Assembly (NCBI GenBank): GCA_037367405.1 | Contig: JAZKJV010000086.1 | Span: forward strand, 1 to 64,000 | DNA length: 64,000 bases | Reading direction: 5' to 3' | Source: Ottelia alismoides | Taxonomy: Eukaryota; Streptophyta; Magnoliopsida; Alismatales; Hydrocharitaceae | In this document: positions 23,350 to 35,175 of the stretch, piece by piece | Position numbering within the stretch: position 1 is the first letter of the stretch | Layout of the letters: every line of letters begins with the position of its first letter | Position numbers and translations under genes: made by a program | Notes under the pieces: generated by a model | The model's input: the letters and a program-made list of their open reading frames with translations, nothing else | Database searches by the model: none | Told to the model about the DNA's origin: nothing

Positions 23350-23907
23350 TACCCAAAAAAGGCACACCCCGGTGTATTCCCAAGAAAATAAGTGCAGACG
23401 GCTCCAACTTCTCTTGACGGACGCACTGACCAACACAAAAAAATTGCATTGTGTAATAAGGAACTTGAGAGGATACTTGTTCCAAGGAGAGGGAGAGAAG
23501 ACATAACACAATCCCAAAAACCCTCCATCAATCGGCCTACGACCAAACATTTCTAAGTATGACGACTAAAGAGACGGTGGATTGGACGTAATATCTGGTT
23601 TATTCCCTAGTGTTGAGGATTGGGTCCTTAGTAGAATTTCTTGGACTGGGACCTTGGGTGACGTTTTGACTCTACTCTCATGAATGCAGTCAGAACTAAA
23701 TGTCATATCCTTAGTTTATATGTATACAAAAGAGAGTCTGGAAAATTAGAGGAATTGGATGCCTCTCGATTAAGGTTTCATTAACCTCTGAGATTTTGGA
23801 TCTCTAAAATTGAGAGGACTTGAACAGATCAGATCATGTACACTCATGAACAAGCAGGTTAATCTAGCTCATTCATTTTTTGCGATGCTCGGGGACGAGC
23901 ATTGTTT
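23350..23907 (+). other. Element B 3' non-coding region, right part
   Basis: This continues the B sequence interrupted at 14000 and aligns with 62733-63288 of element D, including the GGTACCCAAAAAAGGC block. The minus strand is open from 23550 down to the F junction, and the frame has a counterpart in D (62738-62926). No protein family is recognised. Confidence 0.75.
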
Positions 23908-23920
23908 AAGTATAGGGGGT
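23908..23920 (+). other. Polypurine tract of element B
   Basis: AAGTATAGGGGGT directly precedes the 3' LTR start TGATGAAAC. It would prime plus-strand synthesis. It matches the tract of D (63289-63301). Confidence 0.88.
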
Positions 23921-25505
23921 TGATGAAACTCAGTTTCATGCTCGTAATTTGCAGAAATTAACCCCCTAGATTAGAAAAACTGTCAATAAGAACCAGATTA
24001 ATCCTTGTAATTATCTGACCCCTGGAATAAATTAAAATACAAAAAATGGCAAATTTAAAAATCGTAATGCTTTTAAGCCTTTAAAAACACTCATAAAAAT
24101 ATTTCTCCCTTGGTTTGACCTCATCTCCATTTTTAGTCAACATAAAACTTATATATCTCATTGAGATCTACAACATTCATGTTTTGAGTTTCTCCATGTT
24201 TGGTCATTTCTCCCTCATTTTTCCATTTCTTCTTTGCAATAATCTGATTGAGACATGTGGCACCTTCAGGTTGTGCCATGCAGCCCAGTCCTTCGCGGGC
24301 CCCTTGCACTACTCTGGCAACCATCTGATTCCCTCTTAGGCACCCACATCCCAGTCGTTCACTCCGCTTCGTTTCTCAACCATTCGATCATAGTCTAGAT
24401 ACCATCAAGGCCATCCACCCGTTCCTCTTTCCAAGCTCTCCATGTGCCCACTCCATCACCGTCTGATTTTTTACACACGCTCTCATCTCAGCCATCTCCT
24501 CCCGCCTTTAATTTCCACCGTTCGATCTCCCTCCAAATCTCATCTGGACAGCCTGCTAGTGCTCACATGCCCCTTCGCCATGTGGCTCTTCTTTATACCC
24601 TCTGATCCGACCTCAAAGATCTAATCTGTTCCCCTTGTCAACGCTCCCCTCTCGGCCGTTGGATTGCAAGATCCAACGACAGGAACCCGTCTTCTTCCTC
24701 CAACCCTTCACTCTCCCACGTTCTCCACCTCACACGACCTCTCCGCCCCTCCCATTACGCACACCCTCTCAGCCATCATCTCCACCCCCTGACGACCCCA
24801 TGACCTACCCCACTCAACCGTCTTACTCACAGGTCATCATTCTCTCCACGTCTCCCCTCCACTTGCTCCATATTCCCCACATAGACATCCACTGGAACCA
24901 CCATCTCTTCCCTTTAAATACTCTGTCGCCGACGCCCCTAAAACTTTTCCGCCTTTATGAGGGGCTAGGCCCAGCTCTCTCCTCCTCCCCGTGACAAGCG
25001 GAGGATCGATAGAGGAGTGACAACAACCTTCAACCTTTGGTGATGACCCGCCGCCTTCACAGCTGCTTTGCGGTGGCGCCGCCCTGCTTGAGCTGCTCCC
25101 CATCGTCGGGGGAGTTCAACGAAGACCAGAGGATAGCATAGAAACCCAAGCACAGGCCCTCCTTCCGCTATATTCCCAATTAGGTATCTTTGATCTCCAC
25201 CAGCATTTTCTTTTGATTCCATCCATTTTATTACACTCGCACACACTCCATCAACTCCCATGAACCATCCCTTAAGCTTTGCCACACCTCCATCATTCAC
25301 GCGTACCCATCCAATCACCCTCCTCTTCCTCCATAACCCAAGACTTTTCCGACCCACCTCTCTGTCGAGCTCACCGGAGATGATGATCGGGGCAACACCT
25401 TCTTCGCCCCATATGACCCCCACTCCACTCACGCTCATCCATGCTCGGTGCTTCATCTAGTTATTAATGTTGCGGGTGCTTTATTTTTCAATGGCTAGAT
25501 CCCTC
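23921..25505 (+). mobile_element. Element B 3' LTR, left segment
   Basis: This aligns with 8415-9980 of the 5' LTR, starting TGATGAAACTCAG. It contains the TATA-like box at 24913-24920 and a decayed copy of the intron-like segment. It is cut at 25505 by copia element C, whose duplication CCCTC is at 25501-25505. The LTR resumes at 35176. Confidence 0.9.
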
Positions 25506-28025
25506 TGAAGGATATGTAATTTATCCTTAAGCGCATCACGGAAGCGTGATCGTCGTATCGGATACGACGTAGAACGACTAATCGTACTAGTTGTTCGGTG
25601 CAGCGGAATTTAAAATTTTTTATTCGATGAAACCACATGATCCGAGAACCATTCTCAGATCGTTTCATCTATAACCACAACAAGTATAATTCAATACCTC
25701 TTGAAGCGTGGTTGATCGAGTCTCTAAAGAAAGAGACCTCTTGTCTCAAGTCCGATCGTCGGCGAGACCGCTAGCGAGCGCGGGGATGAACCGCGTTGTC
25801 CACGCAATCCAAGAAGTTGATCCAAGTGTGGTTGCTCCTGATCTCATCATACGAGATCGAATGTCTCCTTCGTGAGTGCAGCACTCCAAGAAGACGGAGA
25901 ACCGAAGAACGTCGAAGTGGCGGCGCGGTGGCGAAGGCGACGACGGTTCTCTCCTCTAGGGTTTGGTGGTCGGCCACCAATTAGAGGGAGAGAGGGTAGA
26001 CGTGTACCAAGAAAGAGAGAGAGAGAGAGCCTCCAATATGTCATGTGTCAAGAGAGCATGGTATGCCTCTCTATTTATAGGGTTTTTGGGATCCATGGAT
26101 CTCAATCCATGTGACATATAAAATCAATGGATGAGATTGATTTATGTCTATCCAATGGCTAAGATTGTTGTTGGTAAAACCAACAAATTTAGGTTAAAAT
26201 ATATTTGACAAAATCAAATATAAATTAGTCATAAATCAAATCAATAAATAAGGAGAGAAGATACATGGAGATTTCATCTCCATGTGCCTTCCAAAGTGGA
26301 TGACTACACATTCCTTATAGGAATGATGTGCCGTCCAAGGTTTCCATGGAGATTGCAATCTCATGGAAATCCATGAGATTGCATATCTCCTTGAAAATCT
26401 CCTTTATTTATTTCCAACAACTTTTGTTGGCTTTTATTCTTAAAAAAATTATTCACAATTATATTTGAGAATATTGCAATCTTGCCATGGAAAAATTGTG
26501 AATCATATTCACAACCCAAAACAACATATAATTTACATTGTCAATTAATTACACAATGTGTATCCAAAACACATAATAATTAATCAACACATATAAATTA
26601 TAATTATCTCTCTCTAGTACATTATAAATCACATTTATAATATATTATGAATAATTGGATATTTCTATCCACATTATTCTTATCCATAATAATTAAATCA
26701 CATTTAATTACATTGGATAATTTCTTCACACCAATATGATTAAATTACATTTAATCATCATTTCTTCATTGCTTAGATCTTATGGAATTATTCTCGAACC
26801 ATTCAAGAATAATGCAATCTCTCCGCAGATACTTGGAGATAAGGACAGGGTGATTGTATTGTTCCACGTATAGTCACATGGATATTGAGATCATATCTCA
26901 AATCCAGATCGCGGGCCTCCCATAGATGCTTGATTAAATCAAGACCGTAAATCTAATCTTCTCATTGTATCTGAATCATATTCAGATCAATGTCCAACAC
27001 TTGGACCAAGATCAGATCACTTCTCTACTGAGAGGAGTCACTAAAATCCAGACCCGTTTCATCACTCCCTAGGAATGAAAGCGTCATGGTTATACAATCG
27101 TTTATGATCAAATCACCCTCAGGTATTCCCAATACCTGTACATCCTGGATTCTGGAAGACTCAGACTAAACCCGAAGTATTGGATCAACTTTATACTGTC
27201 TACTTCATGGTTTTTATCAGTAAGTTTCTCATTCGATCATTGGGAGTTGGTATCAATCATACACTTTCCAAAAGCGTATATTATACCTAGGTCTTGATCA
27301 TATACTAAAAGTATATATCAAACCTACAAATTCAGTCAAGCTTCCAAAGCGAGACGACCATGCGCATGGAATTTGATTCTTCCCAATATCTCATGAGTGA
27401 GCTCATGTCTTCCGGTTCAGTAACTGAACCTGTATGATCCCTTTGAGAGATCGTATTACTCATATGCCCTTATATGCAGACCAGCGCGCCGGTGTATAGA
27501 CCTTGATTAGGTCATCAACCTATTGGTCTGCCAAATGTACACACTCAGACATATAGTAACACATCTGTCTCCGGTCAGAGGATGCGTGCCTGTATCGTGA
27601 CATCATACGATATAGGACTTTGGTTATCTCGATCTCGTTAAGTCAACTATTTGACCTAACTAATCTGACACCTCCGAATCTCTATTCCTATGCAGAGGAC
27701 CTGCATCAAGAGGTCGGTCAGATATCAGCCTTCAGAGATAGGATTGCCATCTCCTACTCAGGCTGGAGATGATCTCTTAATAATCATTTGACGGTGCTCG
27801 ATGAGTCCTCTATCTAACCCTTTAGATATTCATCCAAGCACCAGCCTCTATGATTCAATAGTTGAATCAACAGCTGTATGATTATTAAGATGGCCATGGT
27901 ACATAACCCTAATTGTACTAAGGGACCTATTATGCAAATTATTCATTCTTCATTTCAGATCAGGGAATGATATGTGCAATAACATTTATTGCATAATGGC
28001 TCGCCGTGGGCTCGCATTTCCAACA
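25506..28025 (-). mobile_element. Element C 3' LTR
   Basis: The 2520-bp LTR reads (minus strand) TGTTGGAAATGCGAGCC ... ATATCCTTCA, so both TG and CA ends are present. A TATAAATAG box lies at 26071-26079. The 37 terminal bases at 25506-25542 contain two small inverted repeats (AAGGAT/ATCCTT and CACG/CGTG type) and are absent from the 5' LTR copy. A 69-residue frame (25771-25980, minus) lies in the leader; the homologous frame in the other LTR is longer, but I do not regard it as a gene. Confidence 0.92.
26071..26079 (-). promoter_or_regulatory. TATA box of element C 3' LTR
   Basis: On the minus strand the bases read TATAAATAG, conserved in the 5' LTR copy (33219-33228). It lies about 0.5 kb from the LTR end, before a GA-rich leader. 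It is likely the LTR core promoter. Confidence 0.55.
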
Positions 28026-28036
28026 ATCTCCCACTT
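28026..28036 (-). other. Polypurine tract of element C
   Basis: AAGTGGGAGAT on the minus strand directly precedes the LTR start TGTTGG. This arrangement is usual at the 3' end of many plant copia elements. Confidence 0.88.
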
Positions 28037-29350
28037 GCCCAAAGAGCCATTAATGGGCTAATCATTTAAACCCGCACTCATGTGACAATCATAGGCTATT
28101 AAAAAAATAGCTAGGTAAGCTGATCAATCACTCTGTTCCTACGAGACTACGCCAAGTCCCTTTACGGCACTTGCATATCCCCAGTAACAGTGCTCGCATC
28201 TAATGTGAATGTTGCATCTTATACAATCAATACTCAATCTTGTTAAAAACTATAGTGTCCTTGACACTACGGCTTAACAATTATCATAACCAGTATTCCC
28301 ATAATCCTTATCAGAATACCCTTATTCCTGGAGATCACTATCTCTTAAGGTATCCACAGTTAAGACCTTTTAGATCTCTATCTATATAGTCTTAAGTTTT
28401 TGAAGATAAGACTTTGAGATCACTATCTCAAAAAACTTGTCATTTATGAAGATTTTGTTATTACTGCAATCAAGTGTTTTCTCTCCATAGTAGGATTAGC
28501 AATACTTTTCTACTCCCACTGCATGGCAGATATCTGACTTTTGTACATATCTAGCACACACTCGGCTTCTCAGAACTGATGCCCAAGGGCAAGTAGTTCT
28601 AGCATTCACTTCCTCAACTCTTTGAGGTGCTATCCCTTTAGATAGGTTAGTACCATATCTTTAAGGGAAGGAAGTCTTTCTTGGAATTTCTAAGAATAGA
28701 ATATGTCCAAGGTGTACTACAAATGTGACAGTCCCATTATCCTCTGCTCTTTGCTTCTGAACAATTTCAGAACTAAAATCTAAGAGGTATCTTTGAAATC
28801 ATATTTCAAGATATGGAATAGCCAGTCTATAAAACACTTATTATTATCCTTACATCATTCCAAATGATTAGGATATCATCTACACTTAGCGTGATGAACA
28901 CAAAGGCACTCCCACTAAGCTTCGCATGGCTCATCAAGATTCTATCTAAAATCATAACACTTATAATTTCATCAAATCTTATGGTACAACTTCAAGAAGC
29001 TTATTTGAGTGCTTAGATGGATTCCTTAGCTTGCTTTCCTCAACCATGAAGCCCTGGGGCTACTTCATGTGAATATCCTTAGAGAGGTATTCGTAGAGGA
29101 ATGCAATATTGACTTACATCTTGAAGATGCAATAGTCAAGTTGTGTAGCTAAGGTTAGCAATATTCTGATGGTTTTAAGCATGGTCACCGAAGAGCAAGT
29201 CTCATCGCAAGGAATGTCTTCTCTTCCAGTGTGTAGCTCATGGCTACAAACCGTGCTTTGAAGGTCTTTACCTTCTCATCAGGTTCCCTTTCTCTTGAAG
29301 ATCCATTTACGCCTTTATAGGTATTACCCATATAGGTGGATCCTCGAGGG
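28037..29350 (-). pseudogene. Element C reverse transcriptase and RNase H (heavily decayed)
   Basis: Minus-strand fragments in different frames give copia RT landmarks in order: NGSSRERE then TFKARFVAM (near 29250-29320), SPVAMLKTIRILLTLATQ-like sequence (near 29130-29195), a PQGF block (near 29045-29060), and the catalytic VDDIL (28872-28883, with Ser in place of the usual Tyr before it). KKDFLP and CTRPDICYAVG-like pieces of the RT/RNase H border lie near 28500-28680. Numerous stops and frame shifts mean there is no open frame longer than about 70 codons. The terminal stretch (28037-28450) is too eroded to place RNase H catalytic residues. Confidence 0.75.
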
Positions 29351-30800
29351 TCCATATACAACACTTGTATATGAAGTCTACATTAGACTTTTATTGCTAA
29401 GATCCATCTATCCATACTATGATCTTCAGGAGCTTCATCTCATGAAGTTAGATCATTGTCAGATTTTTCTGACACATGGAATACTTCTTCAAACTTATTT
29501 AAAGAGGTATTAGTGTTTCATCTTTAATTGTCCTTTTAGTTTCTAATTTCAGGAACTTCATTATCTTCTCAAGATTAAATGAGTTCCTATACTTCATTTT
29601 TATCTTGATTCTCAAGAGTCTCAACCTCTAAGAATCACATTCTCAGAGATGAGATACTTTAAGAATCTCAAGGTCATAAAGTAGGTATCCAATACCATCC
29701 TTTATTTTCCTAATGAAGCAGCACTCTCAAGTGCTAGATTCCAACATACATGGAACCTTATTAAGGATATACATTGTAGTCTCTACTACACATATATATC
29801 TGGAAACTAGAGGACAATTATGCTAAAATTCATCATTGATAAGATCATGTCACACATTATCCAATTGTATCTCCCTATAACTCTATTAAGTTAAGGTGTC
29901 TTAAGAGGATTGACATAGGAATGATATTCCTTTCCCCATAAGGTATATTATGAATTCATCTAATAGGTACTGATTACCTAGATTAGACCAAATTCATTTT
30001 ATCTCCCTTCAAACTTTGGTTCTAAACGAAACTTGTGAAATCTTTGAACTTTTCAAAGGTTTCTAAGTGAAGAGAAGAAATCTCATATCATACATAATCA
30101 TCAACAGATATCACATATCCATAATGTTTACTATGATACAGATGATCTGCATACTTCAATATGTATGAGATCCTGAATACCTTGACATCTTACACCTTTC
30201 CCGAGGAAGGGTGTATTGGACATTTTTACTTTTGAATACAATATTCATAAGTATGTAAGTTTTGAAATTTTAGACATTCTAAAGTTTCATTTCTTACTAG
30301 TCTATCGATCAAATCAATAGACAAATGTCCAAGGCTTATGCTCGATCATTGTCAAATGATCTTCATCCTCCTATTGATCTTGAAGTTTAATTTCAGTATT
30401 TAGAAATGTTAATGAACCATTCATTAATTTTCTAATTTAGTGGAGTCCACTAGATTTTAGATTACTTTCTGAAATATCTTCATCATAACTCTTTATGATA
30501 GGTCCATTCCAGAATTCATGTTTATTTCCAACATTTAGAAACAAACAATGAGTGTATTCTAATGTCTAGGTCATAGAGACATTCTCTAAGACTAAGGGCT
30601 CTCCCACTGAAATTATGAAGTCTAGTGATCCAATGGAAATTGTTGCAACAATTGCATCAATGTCTATCCGGACAACTATAAATCTTAAGATCAATTTTTT
30701 TTCCAGTCTTCTAAAACATATGCAACCCATTGCAAGTGTTGTCAGAAGATTGAGATACAATTATTAGACTCTATATTATCAAATAAGAAAGTCAATTTCA
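29351..30800 (-). pseudogene. Element C integrase and pre-integrase region (heavily decayed)
   Basis: On the minus strand, fragments resembling copia integrase are visible: a PRERCK-like zinc-region end (near 30190-30215), ISVDDY (near 30092-30112, first catalytic Asp region) and ETFEKFKD (30041-30063), a hallmark of the copia integrase core. Upstream, the frame at 30566-30760 holds an IDAIVATISIGS...LVLENV stretch that resembles the protease/pre-integrase segment before integrase. Stops interrupt every piece. The region 29351-29850 would hold the integrase C-terminus, but I recognise nothing specific there. Confidence 0.65.
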
Positions 30801-31850
30801 ATGATTTATGTAGATTATTTTGATGCTCTATCCGAGTCCTTCTCCAAGGATTCTAGACAGACTTGATAGTCATACTATCAACACATCAACTTATTGCAGT
30901 TTTGACATTCATCCAACTCTTTGGATGTCATATGGAAGTCACAGAAGTCCAGTCAACTCTTTGACTTTCCTTCTTTCTTGTGTCCAACCCATGCTTCCAC
31001 TGTGCTCCCTTTATCTATAAACAACCATTGCTTAAGACCAAGGATCTCTTATGTTAAATTAAAAAAGAATTCAATATAAGAGCATTTCAACATTTATACA
31101 TGCTTCATTAAATTCATACAATATGAATATTATGAAGCTTCATGAATGACTAGAGTATAGATAGTAGAATGATGACACTCATCGTATCTACATCCATCTA
31201 AACTCTTGAAATATAGGTTCTGGTAGGTACTCAAACAATTTGAATACATCATCTCTTATAGAGCTACCATTCTACATGATGCAGAGAACCATGTCAATCA
31301 TGATTAAATGTCAAGATCACATATGTATGCCACAATATCTTCATTGATTTTATAAGGATTATTTGACAATTGCGATCATCATCGACATGTTACTTCCAAA
31401 GTACATCCAATGAGATCAAGACTATAGAGACATACAAACCCTAGGGTTATAGTCTTATTATCTATTTAATTGTCATTCCTCATTATTATGGGGAAACTTG
31501 CTCATTGCAACCACATACATTGTGTGTCCAATTGCAAGTACAATATCTGGATCATGAGTCCAATCCAAGATATTTCACTGGTTATTATTGAGTATATCAT
31601 TGAGTGGGTTTTAATGAAGGATTATCTGAAATAAGAAATTTGCATAGATGTATGTATTTATATATATATATACATATTTTACTTTGATTTAGGAATTTTT
31701 ATATCAAAGTTGTCTTGCCATGTCAATGCTGAAAGTTCATTCCCTTAATCACTTTCAATGTAAGAGATATACTTACCATTATATCTCAAGCAAGATCTGG
31801 GATCTCCTTCCTTATCTTTGTTGCATCCCAATAATATGAGAGCCTACAAC
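30801..31850 (-). pseudogene. Element C gag region (unrecognisable remnant, by position)
   Basis: This is the stretch where gag should lie, between the leader and the pre-integrase region. I find no intact CCHC knuckle and no open frame above about 70 codons. The leader-proximal end (near 31750-31850, minus) contains the start-like segment of a copia first frame. A short TA-rich tract lies at about 31655-31675. The call rests mainly on position. Confidence 0.4.
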
Positions 31851-32664
31851 TCGGATAAAAAGAAGCGGGAACACATTCCGCCTTGCAAGTCCAACTTGCA
31901 TCTCCCAATTCGGTCTTTAACACCCGGGCCCACCACCCCTAAGGCAATGTTGACCCGTCATTAATTGAACCAACCGTCAACAGGAATACAACTCGCTATG
32001 CGCAATCCAATATCGCCCTACTAATATGAGGACCCGATATTGGGGTCACTACGCATATGTCCTTACTCTTTCGAGAAGCGACGAGCCCGATCCAGATGCG
32101 CTTGCATACAGGAGCTATCACTTCGGACAGGCGTCTCCCACATGCAATCCCTGGCGACGGAACCCTCCGCCTTGACGGGAGACCATGGATGTCACTTATG
32201 TGATCCTCCATACCATATTCAAATTCTAATTAATCACTATGAATCATATTCATTATGATTAATTCTTCCAAAGAAATACCATCTCTATTCATAATAGAGT
32301 ATATTAATTTTAATTGGATTCCAATCAATCTAATCATATTAAATTAATGATCCAATTAATATCCAACAAACATTTTATTGTTACTTGAATTATGGTATTA
32401 TCTCAAATACGTATTATTTCGAATTTTAATAATTAGAAATACATCATGATTTCTTAAGCATTATACTAACCCTACCCGATGTCATGGCCAGTACCGACGA
32501 GAGTGGGCCGGACCACATACGCTGCAACCCGCAACCCCAATGCTCTCCGACTAGACTCCATATCCACCTCGGGAAAGGATAATGCAAAATAAATCATTTT
32601 GTACTTGAGATGATCATCGGTTCTTCAACCGAAATTATACCATATAATAATAATCAAAACAATT
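31851..32664 (-). other. Element C 5' leader (untranslated)
   Basis: About 0.8 kb lies between the 5' LTR and gag. It has a GC-richer half (31850-32200; hyphenated GGCC-rich words) and an AT-rich half (32200-32480). The frames at 31996-32211 (minus) and 32040-32258 (plus) overlap antiparallel and have no family signature, so I leave them out as genes. Confidence 0.55.
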
Positions 32665-32686
32665 ATCCTTCAAGTGGTATCAGAGC
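32665..32686 (+). other. Primer-binding site of element C, tRNA-iMet type, in inverted orientation
   Basis: TGGTATCAGAGC (32675-32686) is the standard plant copia site complementary to initiator tRNA-Met. It is preceded by ATCCTTCA (the LTR terminus in element sense) and AG. That order reads on the plus strand, although the element's polypurine tract, RT and integrase read on the minus strand. The 37 bases that should end the 5' LTR here are missing. The site and LTR tip therefore look inverted at the LTR/leader border. Confidence 0.8.
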
Positions 32687-35175
32687 AGCGTGATCGTCGT
32701 ATCGGATACGACGTAGAACGACTAGTCGTACTAGTTGTTCGGTGCAGCGGAATTTAAAATTTTTTATTCGATGAAACCACATGATCCGAGAACCATTCTC
32801 AGATCGTTTCATGTATAACCACAACAAGTATAATGCAATACCTCTTGAAGCATGGTTGATCGAGTCTCTAAAGAAAGAGACCTCCTGTCTCAAGTCCGAT
32901 CGTCGGCGAGACCGCTTGCGAGCGCGGGGATGAACTGCGTTGTCCTCGCAATCCAAGAAGTTGATCCACGCGTGGTTGCTCCTGATCTCGTCGTACGAGA
33001 TCGAATGTCTCCTTCGTGAGTGCAGCACTCCAAGAAGACAGAGAACTGAAGAACGTCGAAGCGGCGGCGCGGTGGCGAAGGCGACGACGGTTCTCTCCTC
33101 TAGGGTTTGGTGGTCGGCCACCAATTAGAGGGAGAGAGGGTAGACGTGTACCAAGAAAGAGAGAGAGAGAGAGAGAGCCTCCAATATGTCATGTGTCAAG
33201 AGAGCATGGTATGCCTCTCTATTTATAGGGTTTTTGGGATCCATGGATATCAATCCATGTGACATATAAAATCAATGGATGAGATTGATTTATGTCAATC
33301 CAATGGCTAAGATTGTTGTTGGTAAAACCAACAAATTTAGGTTAAAATATATTTGACAAAATCAAATATAAATTAGTCCTAAATCAAACCAATAAATAAG
33401 GAGAAAAGATACATGGAGATTTCATCTCCATGTGCCTTCCAAAGTGGACGGCCACACATTCCTTATAGGAATGATGTGCCGCCCAAGGTTTCCATGGAGA
33501 TTGCAATCTCATGGAAATCCATGAGATTGCATATCTCCTTGAAAATCTCCTTTATTTATTTTCAACAACTTTTGTTGGCTTTTATTCTTAAAAAAATAAT
33601 TCACAATTATATTTGAGAATATTGCAATCTTGCCATGGAAAACTTGTGAATCATATTAACAACCCAAAACAACATATAATTTACATTGTCAATTAATTAC
33701 ACAATGTGTATCCAATACACATAATAATTAATCAACACATATAAATTATAATTAGCTCTCTTTAATACATTATAAATCACATTTATAATATATTATGAAT
33801 AATTGGATATTTCTATCCACATTATTCTTATCCATAATAATTAAATCACATTTAATTACATTGGATAATTTCTTCACACATCAATATGATTAAATCACAT
33901 TTAATCATCATTTCTTCATTGCTTAGATCTTATGGAATTATTCTCGAACCATTCAAGAATAATGCAATCTCTCCGCAGATACTTGGAGATAAGGACAGGG
34001 CGATTGTATTGTTCCACGTATAGTGACATGGACATTGAGATCATATCTCAAATCCAGATCGCGGGCCTCCCATAGATGCTTGATTAAATCAAGACCGTAA
34101 ATCTAATCTTCTCATTGTATCTGAATCATATTCAGATCAATGTCCAACACTTGGACCAAGATCAGATCACTTCTCTACTGAGAGGAGTCACTAAAATCCA
34201 GACCCGTTTCATCACTCCCTAGGAATGAAAGCGTCATGGTTATACAATCGTTTATGATCAAATCACCCTCAGGTATTCCCAATACCTGTACATCCTGGAT
34301 ACTGGAAGAATCAGACTAAACCCGAAGTATTGGATCAACTTTATACTGTCTACTTCATGGTTTTTATCAATATGTTTCTCATTCGATCATTGGGAGTTGG
34401 TATCAATCATACACTTTCCAAAAGCGTATATTATACCTAGGTCTTGATCATATACTAAAAGTATATATCAAACCTACAAATTCAGTCAAGCTTCCAAAGC
34501 GAGACGACCATGCGCATGGAATTTGATTCTTCCCAATATCTCATGAGTGAGCTCATGTCTTCCGGTTCAGTAACTGAACCTGTATGATCCCTTTGAGAGA
34601 TCGTATTACTCATATGCCCTTATATGCAGACCAGCGCGCCGGTGTATAGACCTTGATTAGGTCATCAACCTATTGGTCTGCCAAATGTACACACTCAGAC
34701 ATATAGTAACACATCTGTCTCCGGTCAGAAGATGCGTGCCTGTATCGTGACAGCATACGATATAGGACTTTGGTTATCTCGATCTCGTTAAGTCAACTAT
34801 TTTACCTAACTAATCTGACACCTCCGAATCTCTATTCCTATGAAGAGGACCTGCATCAAGAGGTCGGTCAGATATCAGCCTTCAGAGATAGGATTGCCAT
34901 CTCCTACTCAGGCTGGAGATCATCTCTTAATAATCATTTGACGGTGCTCGATGAGTCCTCTATCTAACCCTTTAGATATTCATCCAAGCACCAACCTCTA
35001 TGATTCAATAGTTGAATCAACAGCTGTATGATTATTAAGATGGCCATTGTACATAACCCTAATTGTACTAAGGGACCTATTATGCAAATTATTCATTCTT
35101 CATTGCAGATCAGGGAATGATATGTGCAATAACATTTATTGCATAATGGCTCGCTGTGGGCTCGCATTTCCATCA
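32687..35175 (-). mobile_element. Element C 5' LTR (lacking its last 37 bases)
   Basis: This aligns to 25543-28025 with scattered substitutions only. On the minus strand it starts TGATGGAAATGCG, near the TGTTGGAAATGCG of the other copy. A TATAAATAG box lies at 33219-33228. The minus-strand frame 32663-33124 (153 codons) spans LTR leader and the inverted primer site; the homologous frame is interrupted in the other LTR and shows no family, so it is not called as a gene. Confidence 0.92.

Larger units (their letters stand above)
25506..35175 (-). mobile_element. Element C: Ty1/copia retrotransposon with two LTRs and a decayed interior
   Basis: Perfect 5-bp duplications CCCTC (25501-25505, 35176-35180) flank a 9670-bp insertion in B's 3' LTR. 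Minus-strand order is 5' LTR (35175-32687), leader, gag remnant, protease/pre-integrase, integrase, RT, RNase H, polypurine tract (28036-28026) and 3' LTR (28025-25506). Integrase before RT is the copia order. The LTRs look about 97-98% identical by eye in the stretches compared, yet the interior has no intact frame. The primer site at the 5' LTR border is inverted. Confidence 0.92.

Noticed and set aside
32665..32690. Possible tRNA-iMet gene end (GCTCTGATACCA on the minus strand)
   Set aside because: Only 12 bases match and no cloverleaf precedes them; the match is explained by the inverted copia primer-binding site.
32663..33124. 153-codon minus-strand frame in element C 5' LTR
   Set aside because: It is LTR leader sequence plus the inverted primer site; the matching frame in the other LTR stops early (25771-25980), and no domain is recognisable.
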